This document shows, one piece after another, positions 26,023 through 33,680 of a stretch of 64,000 nucleotides of DNA. The translations under genes were made by a program, and so were the position numbers. How positions within the stretch are numbered: position 1 is the stretch's first letter; each line of letters begins with the position of its first letter. The notes beneath the pieces are model-generated. The model did no database searches, was not told where the DNA came from, and saw nothing but the letters and a program-made list of their open reading frames with translations. Source of the stretch: Spirochaetota bacterium (GTDB lineage Bacteria > Spirochaetota > UBA4802 > UBA5550); the NCBI GenBank assembly GCA_017999915.1, contig JAGNKX010000013.1:102143-166142 (forward strand), written 5' to 3'.

Positions 26023-26754
26023 ATGTTAAAGAAAAAAGCCTCGAACATTGTTCTTGATACCGCACAGCACACATGGAAAAAACGGCCCTCGGAGATACGC
26101 GGCTATCAAAGGACCTTTTATATAACCTCCGAGGACGGGGATTATATCCGTGTCGATTATAATCTCAAGGACAAGCGCGTCCGGCTCTATTTTGAGGTGG
26201 ATGCGGAAGGCGGAAACGCCTACTATTCGGTCATTTCCGACGGCAAGATAAGCGCTGAAAGAAGCGTGTCATCCGGCAGGAGCATGGGTTTTTCAGACAA
26301 GTTCCGCGAACGGGCCCCGATTTTCTCCACCCTCCCCAATAACCAGGTCCTGAAACTGATTAACCGCAACTATGGCATCCAGAGGGGGAGGGTCGCTGAC
26401 AAGGAGAAGCCCGTTGATGAAGCGAAGGAAAAGCTTATCAAGGAAACGAAGCAGCGCTATTTCAAGCCTGAATTCATCCAGGATGGCGAGGAAGGCGGAT
26501 CAGGAGCCGGGGCGCTTTTTAAAACCCTCGGCATCGTCGATCTCATCGACTTTATGATCGGCCTTCTTCTTTCCGGATCGGTTTTTGTCTTTTTCAGGTA
26601 CAGCTACATGGCCATGGGGGTAACAGCGGCTTTTTTCGGGATCATCATCGGCTTTGTGGACATGTTTTTCCGCGACCGCTCCCCTGTTTTCCTGAAGGTG
26701 GTTTTTTTCCTGGTATCCGGCGCCGCGCTGTATATTTACGGGTATTTCATGTAG
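26023..26754 (+). CDS. Uncharacterised membrane protein
   Basis: 243 residues, not recognised. The N-terminal about 150 residues are soluble and beta-rich (FYITSEDGDYIRVDYNLKDK, residues 31-50). A lysine/glutamate-rich linker leads to three membrane helices at about 168-185, 190-210 and 220-240. It follows the terminator of the small basic gene. ACAGG precedes ATG 26023 weakly. It could be a small membrane sensor, but nothing shows a ligand. Confidence 0.5.
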   Translation: MLKKKASNIVLDTAQHTWKKRPSEIRGYQRTFYITSEDGDYIRVDYNLKDKRVRLYFEVDAEGGNAYYSVISDGKISAERSVSSGRSMGFSDKFRERAPIFSTLPNNQVLKLINRNYGIQRGRVADKEKPVDEAKEKLIKETKQRYFKPEFIQDGEEGGSGAGALFKTLGIVDLIDFMIGLLLSGSVFVFFRYSYMAMGVTAAFFGIIIGFVDMFFRDRSPVFLKVVFFLVSGAALYIYGYFM

Positions 26755-26817
26755 GATGGCCTGCCAACCTCATAAATGGCGTTTCTAGAATTAAATAGTA
26801 ATAATTTTTACTATTAC

Positions 26818-26929
26818 TACCTCACCCCCGGCCCCTCTCCATTACATGGAGAGGGGGGCAGGAATAAGGTCATTAATTTGAAACCCTCTCCTAATTATAG
26901 GAGAGGGTGCGCAGAGCGCGGGTGAGGTA
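26818..26929. repeat. 112-nt inverted-repeat element (MITE-like)
   Basis: Ends TACCTCACCC and GGGTGAGGTA are inverted. Inside are two hairpins: CCCCTCTCC...GGAGAGGGG at about 26832-26856 and ACCCTCTCCT...AGGAGAGGGT at 26883-26908. It has no coding potential. It lies in the 391-nt gap (26755-27145) before cheW, whose other content is AT-rich DNA and the structured region below. Confidence 0.7.
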
Positions 26930-27018
26930 AATACCGTCACGTAGGGGCCTTGGTACTTGAAAAACATCATTAATACTTATTTTATACTTGAAAAGAATAT
27001 TTGATTAATTACAGTAGT

Positions 27019-27108
27019 TCCGGCGGCTTATAATTCCGAAACGGGAGCGTTCCGCGCCCGGAAATTAAAACCGTAGCAGATGTTTCGCCTCTAAGGGCGA
27101 CAGCCGGA
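27019..27108 (+). ncRNA. candidate structured leader upstream of cheW
   Basis: TCCGGC (27019-27024) can pair with GCCGGA (27103-27108). This encloses TTCCG/CGGAA (27034-27038 with 27059-27063) and a TCGCC-6nt-GGCGA hairpin (27085-27100), a three-way junction. It ends 37 nt before the cheW start. It does not match a riboswitch class I can name. Confidence 0.3.
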
Positions 27109-27145
27109 GTATGACGGTATAACACTATTTAAACGGTTATTACAT

Positions 27146-27607
27146 ATGGAAAAAAAAGAAAACTACTTTTCCTCCCTTCAGATCGTCTGTTTTAAGATCG
27201 GGAACGAGGAATACGGCATCGACATACTCCAGGTGCAGGAAATTCTGAAACTCCCGAAAGTCACCAAGCTTCCCAAGTCCAAGGCCTATATCATGGGGGT
27301 CATCGACCTGAGGGGAAAGGTGCTCCCCATCGTCGATCTGAGCAAGCGCTTCAGCATAGAGTCCAACAGGCTTACCGAGAACAGCAGGGCTATCGTCGTC
27401 ACCATCGGCGGCAAGAAGGTGGGCCTGGGCATCGATTCGGTCAGCCATGTCATAAAGGTAAACTCCAACGACATCGAGCCGCCGCCCCCGGTGGTGCGGG
27501 GCATCTCCGGCAAGTACATCGTGGGAATAGCGAAAGTGGAAGACGGCTTTGTCGTTGTCCTCGATATCTCCCAGCTCTTTTCAGCCGAGGAGCTGGGCAC
27601 CATCTAG
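27146..27607 (+). CDS. cheW: Chemotaxis adaptor CheW
   Basis: Couples chemoreceptors to CheA. The 153-residue product is a single CheW domain: FKIGNEEYGIDILQVQEILK (residues 14-33), MGVIDLRGKVLPIVDLSKRF and a C-terminal KYIVGIAKVEDGFVVVLDIS. It is monocistronic by position; the next gene converges from the minus strand 7 nt away. Its 5' leader may be structured. No strong ribosome site is visible before ATG 27146. Confidence 0.95.
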   Translation: MEKKENYFSSLQIVCFKIGNEEYGIDILQVQEILKLPKVTKLPKSKAYIMGVIDLRGKVLPIVDLSKRFSIESNRLTENSRAIVVTIGGKKVGLGIDSVSHVIKVNSNDIEPPPPVVRGISGKYIVGIAKVEDGFVVVLDISQLFSAEELGTI

Positions 27608-27613
27608 GCCGCA

Positions 27614-28777
27614 TCAGTACGCGGCGATAAGAATCGTCTCAATCTCATTGGTATTGACGTCCCGGGGCGTATTCGCCAGGAAGGGGTAGGTGACCGCCAG
27701 GTCGGCTATTTCCTTGAACAGCGATTTCGATATGTCGTAGCTCGACAGCCGCTGGGGAATGTCGATATCGGATTCCAGCTTCCGTATAGCCTCGACGGCC
27801 TTGATGGCCGCCTCGATGACCGTGATCTCCCGCACGTCCTCGCCCATGACCTTCGACATCTGCACGTATTTGCCCGGCGACGAGGTGAGGTTGAACTCCA
27901 TGATGTGGGGGAGTATGATGCTCATGGCGCTTTCTATGTCGAGGCCCGTCTTGGACACCAGTGCCAGCGATATGGCGAGGGTGATGGACAGAAACGAGAC
28001 AGCGAAGGCGATGCCGGTCATGACCGATGACGTCGAGATCGCCATCCGGGGCGCGCTGTTCTGCGATTCCCGGTACGCAAGGGGAATATTCCGGAAGAGC
28101 ATGTCGATCGATTTCAGCGCATAGGTGTTGATGATGTCGTTGTTCTTTTTCGAAATGACCGACTCCGCCGCGATGGCCAGGGTGCTGATGCCGCTTTTCA
28201 ATATCTTTTCCTCGGGGCAGTGCATCGTTATCAGCGGATCGACGATGGTCGCTTCGGGATACAGGTCCGGATTGTGGTAGATTTTCTTGGTAAGGTCGTG
28301 TATCTCCTCGAGGTAAAAGAGGGGCGCGATCTCAAATCCGAACATCGGGCTCCCGGGGATGGTGATGAAGTTCATCGGCTTGCGGATCAGCTTCGGGTTT
28401 GCGAAGAGATCATGGCAGAAATAGTAGTTGGTGGCAAGGATCGTCAGGGCCTTGGCCGCGTTGATCGAATCGACGCTTCCGAACCCTATGATCAGGTCGC
28501 AGTTCGTTTTCTTGATGTAGGCGGCGGCCGTGTCGATCTCCTCGGTGTTAGGCGGCGAGGTGATCTCATCGTAGACGATGCACCCGATATCCGCGTCCTT
28601 CAGCTGACGGGAGATCATCTCTATGACGGAGCCGTAGGTTTCGAGGTCGTTCGCGGTGGTCACCAGGATCGCGCGGGTGCCGAAGCGGGACACGAGCTTC
28701 CCGATATCTTTCATGATATCCTGCCTGATATAGATCTGGCTGGGGAGGTGGAAATCTGGCCTTAGTTCAGTCGTCAC
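27614..28777 (-). CDS. Iron-alcohol-dehydrogenase homologue lacking metal ligands
   Basis: 387 residues with the fold of the Fe-ADH/dehydroquinate synthase superfamily. The nucleotide-binding GGGSxxD region survives as GFGSVDSINAAK (98-109) and the C-terminal PHIMEFN is kept. The metal-site positions (Asp, His, His, His of FucO) align with S198, I202, L263 and T277. By eye all four ligands are gone, so catalysis as an alcohol dehydrogenase is unlikely. Whether it is a structural or regulatory pseudoenzyme is unknown. It converges with cheW; flgM lies upstream on the same strand but has its own terminator. Confidence 0.75.
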   Translation of the reverse strand: MTTELRPDFHLPSQIYIRQDIMKDIGKLVSRFGTRAILVTTANDLETYGSVIEMISRQLKDADIGCIVYDEITSPPNTEEIDTAAAYIKKTNCDLIIGFGSVDSINAAKALTILATNYYFCHDLFANPKLIRKPMNFITIPGSPMFGFEIAPLFYLEEIHDLTKKIYHNPDLYPEATIVDPLITMHCPEEKILKSGISTLAIAAESVISKKNNDIINTYALKSIDMLFRNIPLAYRESQNSAPRMAISTSSVMTGIAFAVSFLSITLAISLALVSKTGLDIESAMSIILPHIMEFNLTSSPGKYVQMSKVMGEDVREITVIEAAIKAVEAIRKLESDIDIPQRLSSYDISKSLFKEIADLAVTYPFLANTPRDVNTNEIETILIAAY

Positions 28778-28847
28778 CGATGATGCCGCCTTTTCCGTGC
28801 TTGAGATCGTCCCGCGGCGGCGGGGACCTCTACCTGATTATTTGCAT

Positions 28848-28881
28848 AAAAAAAGCGGACATATTGATAGTATCTCCGCTT
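28848..28881 (-). terminator. intrinsic terminator of flgM
   Basis: On the minus strand AAGCGGA pairs with TCCGCTT across a 15-nt loop (28853-28881), followed by a run of seven T to 28848. It lies about 30 nt beyond the flgM stop. Confidence 0.8.
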
Positions 28882-28911
28882 CTTGCCGCTTCATGAAAAA
28901 ATAAATCCGGT

Positions 28912-29205
28912 TTATTTTCGTACCAGGAAATTTGCTATCCTGTCTGCGACCATCTCCAGAACTTCCGGTTTATCAAAATTATACGTGCCGTTGGCGATCT
29001 GCGCCTTTATTTCCTTTACGCGCTCTACCCTGATGTCCGGGGTATCCTTGACAATCTGGCCCAGCTTGGAGACTTCCGCGGCGCTTTTTGCTTCAGTCGA
29101 GATTTGGACCGAGTCATTTTTCTTGACTTCTTTCGCGCCCTTTACCGGACTCGATTTCTTCGGTTCAATGATGTTGTTTATGTTACCTATTTTATCGATG
29201 ACCAT
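28912..29205 (-). CDS. flgM: Anti-sigma-28 factor FlgM
   Basis: FlgM binds and inhibits sigma-28 until the hook is complete and it is exported. The 97-residue product has a flexible N-terminus, then DSVQISTEAKSAAEVSKL and TPDIRVERVKEIKAQIANG, the sigma-binding helices at about 55-75, and ends near DRIANFLVRK. AAGGG is 8 nt before the ATG. A sigma-28 promoter lies directly upstream and a terminator follows, so it is a single-gene unit under feedback from the sigma factor at 16152. Confidence 0.93.
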   Translation of the reverse strand: MVIDKIGNINNIIEPKKSSPVKGAKEVKKNDSVQISTEAKSAAEVSKLGQIVKDTPDIRVERVKEIKAQIANGTYNFDKPEVLEMVADRIANFLVRK

Positions 29206-29234
29206 TTTGATAACCCTTGTTTAATCTACTAATA

Positions 29235-29261
29235 GTATCGGCAAAATTTGTCAATTCTTTA
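29235..29261 (-). promoter_or_regulatory. sigma-28 promoter of flgM
   Basis: On the minus strand TAAA (29261-29258), exactly 15 nt, then GCCGATAC (29242-29235). The consensus is TAAA-N15-GCCGATAA, so only the last base differs. Transcription would begin about 25 nt before the flgM start. A TTGACA overlaps the spacer but lacks a suitable -10. The rest of 29262-29503 is AT-rich and shows no gene. Confidence 0.85.
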
Positions 29262-29503
29262 ATAAAAATGATAAAAACCAGCCATAAAATTTACCGATCT
29301 ATACAAATTGTAATATTGCCCATATATTTGATCGTTATACGCCTGATTTTATGGACCTCCGGTGAAATCTATTTACCTCCCATCTCGAACCTGTTGCTCT
29401 GACACTGTATCGCCTGTTATAAGTATAACAAAATCAATGACATTTTTCAAGATTTATTCAGATAATGCGAGGAGAGGAAGGACGAACGATTTTATATCAT
29501 GAA

Positions 29504-30226
29504 TCAATTGTCCGGTGTCTCATTGTCCGGATCGGATTCATGGTCATAGGAGTCGTTGAAAATCACCACTGAAAACTCGCCTTTTTCTTTTATAGAGTCA
29601 ATGGCGGCGACGAGGCTCTCCACCGACTCATGGATGAATTCCTCATGAAATTTCGTCATCTCCCGGCCGATAAGAATCCTTCTCCCGGGAAAAACCTCGG
29701 CAATGGCATGGATAAGCTTTTTTATCCGGTAAGGGGATTCATACAGAACGATTATGCCGTCGAATTCCCGGAGCGCGGCCAGTTCCTTTTTTCTCCGTCC
29801 CTCTTTTTTGCTTAAGAATCCGCCAAAGGCTATATTTTTTCCATGGTATCCGGAAACAGACACGATTGCCGCCAGTGCGGAAGGTCCGGGCAGCGGGCAG
29901 ACCGGAATTCCATGGTCCCGGGCGGCTGATACCAGCCTGCTGCCCGGATCGCTCAGGCCCGGCGTGCCCGAATCCGTCGCATAGGCAATGGTCTTGCCCT
30001 CATTGAGAAGGGCTATGATGCCGTCGATCTTAGCGGATGATGAGTGGGTGTGCAGTGAGTATGACGGCACTGAGACGCCGTAATGGCTGAGAAGCTTTCG
30101 TGTCTGCCTGGTGTCTTCGCAATACACGATATCGATCTCTTCTTTTAATAGCCTAACAGCGCGATAGGTAATATCCTCCATGTTTCCGATTGGGGTGGCC
30201 AGTATGTAGAGTGTGCCCGTAGACAT
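29504..30226 (-). CDS. rsmI: 16S rRNA 2'-O-methyltransferase RsmI
   Basis: Methylates the 2'-OH of C1402 in 16S rRNA. 240 residues with the family start TLYILATPIGNMEDITYRAV, then VYCEDTRQTRKLLSHYGV, the SAM-site YATDSGTPGLSDPGSRLV, and FLSKKEGRRKKEL. The C-terminal tail is acidic and serine/aspartate-rich. It stands alone; no clear terminator was seen downstream. The enzyme is conserved across bacteria. Confidence 0.95.
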   Translation of the reverse strand: MSTGTLYILATPIGNMEDITYRAVRLLKEEIDIVYCEDTRQTRKLLSHYGVSVPSYSLHTHSSSAKIDGIIALLNEGKTIAYATDSGTPGLSDPGSRLVSAARDHGIPVCPLPGPSALAAIVSVSGYHGKNIAFGGFLSKKEGRRKKELAALREFDGIIVLYESPYRIKKLIHAIAEVFPGRRILIGREMTKFHEEFIHESVESLVAAIDSIKEKGEFSVVIFNDSYDHESDPDNETPDN

Positions 30227-30455
30227 GGGAAGAGCAAATCACAGGTTCGGGTTTTGTAAATTCATTTATGCAGGATTAAGAATAAAAATGGCCGATGTCT
30301 TAAAAATACTTGATAAATAATATAAAGTGGGGGGATAATGAACAGACTCATAGTATGGGGGGGACTTGATCACTCCGACGCGGAGCGCCGACCCGCCTTT
30401 ATTGATTTCATCATGCAGCACCTATGTTAATCATTTCATGGAGGAATCCGGTATA

Positions 30456-31385
30456 ATGGTTGTCGAAGAAATAAAAAAGTATGTTTCAAAGGAAAAAATG
30501 ATACGGGATACCCTCGTCAGCTTTATCATCCTGTGCGCGGGCCTGATCTTATTTACCGCGATGTTCCTCGTTGCCGGATTGGCCCAGCAGGGCGGGGATA
30601 TCTACCACCTGTTCCAGAACCTGGGACTCTTTTTCCTGTTTGCGAGCATTGCCCTCATCTATGCGGCCGTTCATCGGAGCAACGCGACCCCCGGTGACCA
30701 TTCCGTACGCTCCCTTGTCCTTGACACGGGGAAGCAGGCACCGGTCTTGATCGGTATCCTGCTGGGCTCCATTGCGGCCCTTTTCATGGCGGCCTTGGTG
30801 GAGCTGGTCCCGACACTGTTCGGATATATCCCCTACGCCGGCCCGGTCATCGTCGCCCTTCTTTCACTGCCGATCTTCCTCGTCAATTTCGCCCTTATAG
30901 CGGCGTTGGTGATGATTTGGATCGTCGTGCCAGCCATGGTCGGCGAAGGTGTCGCCGTTAAAAAGATGCCGATGGATTTTTTCACGTTGATGAAAAGGCG
31001 GGGGCTCGTCATATTCGGCTCCACCATGATCGCCCTTGCCGTCTCCGTGATCGTTTTCGGCGGCGTGCTGATGGTCATACGCTATGCCACCGGCATCACG
31101 AGGGCGGTGCAGTGGAACATCGCCCCGGCCTATCCGGGGGTCTTCAGGTCGATCATCCGGCCGTCATACATCACCGATGTGGTCGCCAGGATAGCGCCTG
31201 CCACCGACCCGATCGCCGCGCTCCAGCAGTACGGCACCAGCATCTTCAATTACATTGAAATGCTCGGCACCCTTCTCAAGGTGATATACGGGACGGCGCT
31301 GGCCGCGATCGCCTCCTTCGTGCTGGGCCTCTTTTTCAATGTCATGTCGTTTATCTACACTCGTGCGAAAAAGGATGTCATTTAG
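30456..31385 (+). CDS. Uncharacterised polytopic membrane protein
   Basis: 309 residues with about six membrane helices (near 22-42, 55-75, 100-120, 130-165, 190-215 and 280-300). No transporter signature is recognised. Start at ATG 30456 is supported by GGAGG 11 nt upstream; earlier in-frame codons to 30366 look non-coding. It is followed by the chemoreceptor gene after a 103-nt gap. The predicted topology and VVPAMVGEGVAVKKMPMDFF segment resemble the glycerophosphodiester/DUF975-type membrane family only loosely. Confidence 0.5.
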   Translation: MVVEEIKKYVSKEKMIRDTLVSFIILCAGLILFTAMFLVAGLAQQGGDIYHLFQNLGLFFLFASIALIYAAVHRSNATPGDHSVRSLVLDTGKQAPVLIGILLGSIAALFMAALVELVPTLFGYIPYAGPVIVALLSLPIFLVNFALIAALVMIWIVVPAMVGEGVAVKKMPMDFFTLMKRRGLVIFGSTMIALAVSVIVFGGVLMVIRYATGITRAVQWNIAPAYPGVFRSIIRPSYITDVVARIAPATDPIAALQQYGTSIFNYIEMLGTLLKVIYGTALAAIASFVLGLFFNVMSFIYTRAKKDVI

Positions 31386-31488
31386 ATAAAGAAAGACAGA
31401 CGCCGCATCAATACGGAAGGTTCTGTAGGGGGGATCTTCAAACCTTGCCGATACGTAATGACAAGTCAAGCGGTACCGGAGAACTGAT

Positions 31489-33657
31489 ATGAAAAGAGTG
31501 CTACTTGTTTTTAGTGTCGCGATCCTCATGCATCCCCTCGCCCTGATGGCTTATAACGCCGTTGAGGTCAATGAATCCTTTGAAAAAAAGGTTATCGGCA
31601 AAGAGGTCGAATATCTGGAAGACAGGACTGGAGAAATGGTCTTTGACCAGGCGCGGCTGAAAAGAACCTGGAAGACATCAAAGTCCGATTCCTTTAATTT
31701 CGGTTTCACGCCGACGGTATACTGGTTTCGCTTTGCCATTGACAATGCCGGGACCGGACCGATGAACCTGTTTTTTGAAATATCCTATCCCCTTCTGCAT
31801 CATGTTGATTTTTACATACCCGGCGAAAAGGCCTACCGGGTCGTTAAAACCGGCACCATGTACCCGTTTTCGCACCGGGAGATAGAGGACAAGAACTTCA
31901 TATTCCAGCTAAAAGAGGGACCGGGTCTCCATACCTATTATTTTCGCGTGAAGACCAAGACCTCCGTGAATTTCATCCCGACCCTGATGTCCCAGAAGGC
32001 GTATTTTAAAAAGATCCAGACACAGCTGCCGGTCATATGGATTTACTACGGCCTCATGCTCATCATGCTGGTCTATAACCTGTTTATATTCATTGCCATC
32101 CGCGATCGGAGCTATTTTTATTATGTGCTGTTCATCATAATATATATTTTGTTCCAGATGACCCTGAACGGGTATTCCTTTCAGTATTTATGGCCCACGG
32201 CGATCTGGTGGGCATGTAATGCCCTGCCGTTTTTCATTCATATGTCCGTGGCGACTTCGGCCCTGTTCATATGGGAAGTGATCGAGATGAACAGGCGTTA
32301 CAAGGCGGTAAGCAGGGTTTATCTCTTTGCCATAATCATACCCAGCCTGATTATGGCCGGGTTAAGTCTCACGCTGGAATACGCTGCCGCCATACGGATT
32401 GCGACCGCATCGACCGGCATCCTGTCGCTCCTTATATTCGGCGGAAGCATCATCACCCTGGTCCGCGGCTCCCGTCCGGCCCGGTTTATCGTGGCCGGCT
32501 TTACCGGCCTGGTCGCCGGCATTGTCATGTATGTGCTCAAGTCCTTCGGAATCCTCCCGGAAATATTCATCACCGAGTGGGGGATCCAGATCGGGTCGTC
32601 CCTGGTCATCATATTCCTGTCCCTGGCCCTCGCGGACAGGATCAACATCATGGGAAAAGAATTGGGGAACCTCCTGGAGGAGCAGCAGGAACACGAAAAG
32701 CAGACGCAGGAGCGGGCGGAGTATCTGCAGGGGATCGTGAACACCGCGACGAACCTCTCCGCGGAATTTGTCAGGATCAACACGCAGCTCCAGGATATTA
32801 CCGGGAAATTCTCCAACCTCTCCATGGAGCAGGCCGCGACAAGCGAAGAGATGTCCTCGACTTTCGAGGAACTCCTGGCGTCGGTGGAGACCATCTACCA
32901 GGCGACCATCATACAAAAGAATGAAGGGGAGAAATCGAAACAGCTGGTGGATGATCTTAACACCACCCAGAATGATCTTATCCAGGAAAGCATGAAGGTG
33001 GAGAACACCCTGAAGAAGATCGTGAATTCCACCACCTCCACCGGGGACAGCCTGCAGAAAATGACCGAAACGATGGATCTCATCAACGCCGGAGGGAAGG
33101 AGATCAACCAGTTTATCGCCATGATCGACGACATCTCGGACCGCATCAACCTCCTCAGCCTGAACGCCGCCATCGAGGCGGCCCGGGCCGGCGAGTACGG
33201 CCGGGGCTTTGCCGTCGTCGCGGACGAGATCGGGAAGCTGGCCCAGGCGACCTCGGACAATTCCAAGGAGATTGCCAGGAAAATATCCGGGATCATTACC
33301 GATATCGAGGCGGGGGCGCGCATCGTCAGCGACACCAAGGATTCGACCGACGTGATCTTCAAGATGGTGGGCGCCATCGGCTCCGGCATCAATTCGGTCA
33401 GGGAGCTGATGCTGAAGCAGAACAGGGCGCTGGAGATGGTCATCAAGCAGACGGCGGTGATCGATACCATGGCGAAAGAAGTCGTGACCTCGACCAACGA
33501 GCAGAAGAATTCCATGGGGCAGACCCAGGGCACCATAGACCGCCTGTCGGAGATGGCGCAGGAAATCTCCCAGGCCAACAGCCTCATCATAGATTTCGCG
33601 AAAATCATCCACGAGAAGGCCCTGGAGCTCGACAAGGTGGTGCGCAACGAGGCGTGA
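31489..33657 (+). CDS. 7TMR-DISM chemoreceptor (MCP)
   Basis: 722 residues. A signal peptide (1-22) precedes a periplasmic 7TMR-DISMED2-like domain (about 25-160, FGFTPTVYWFRFAIDN). Seven membrane helices span about 180-395, then a cytoplasmic coiled coil leads into a methyl-accepting domain. Its hairpin tip, DRINLLSLNAAIEAARAGEY, is near residue 548. No HAMP domain is evident. Ligand unknown, possibly carbohydrate-like given the DISM family. CheR, CheD and CheW in this window would act on such a receptor. A GCCGATAC lies upstream but without a -35. Confidence 0.9.
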   Translation: MKRVLLVFSVAILMHPLALMAYNAVEVNESFEKKVIGKEVEYLEDRTGEMVFDQARLKRTWKTSKSDSFNFGFTPTVYWFRFAIDNAGTGPMNLFFEISYPLLHHVDFYIPGEKAYRVVKTGTMYPFSHREIEDKNFIFQLKEGPGLHTYYFRVKTKTSVNFIPTLMSQKAYFKKIQTQLPVIWIYYGLMLIMLVYNLFIFIAIRDRSYFYYVLFIIIYILFQMTLNGYSFQYLWPTAIWWACNALPFFIHMSVATSALFIWEVIEMNRRYKAVSRVYLFAIIIPSLIMAGLSLTLEYAAAIRIATASTGILSLLIFGGSIITLVRGSRPARFIVAGFTGLVAGIVMYVLKSFGILPEIFITEWGIQIGSSLVIIFLSLALADRINIMGKELGNLLEEQQEHEKQTQERAEYLQGIVNTATNLSAEFVRINTQLQDITGKFSNLSMEQAATSEEMSSTFEELLASVETIYQATIIQKNEGEKSKQLVDDLNTTQNDLIQESMKVENTLKKIVNSTTSTGDSLQKMTETMDLINAGGKEINQFIAMIDDISDRINLLSLNAAIEAARAGEYGRGFAVVADEIGKLAQATSDNSKEIARKISGIITDIEAGARIVSDTKDSTDVIFKMVGAIGSGINSVRELMLKQNRALEMVIKQTAVIDTMAKEVVTSTNEQKNSMGQTQGTIDRLSEMAQEISQANSLIIDFAKIIHEKALELDKVVRNEA

Positions 33658-33680
33658 CCGCCGCCGTGCCGGCGGCGCTC

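Noticed and set aside
31447..31454. GCCGATAC upstream of the chemoreceptor gene
   Set aside because: The position where TAAA is needed reads GGGG. Only the -10 half is present.
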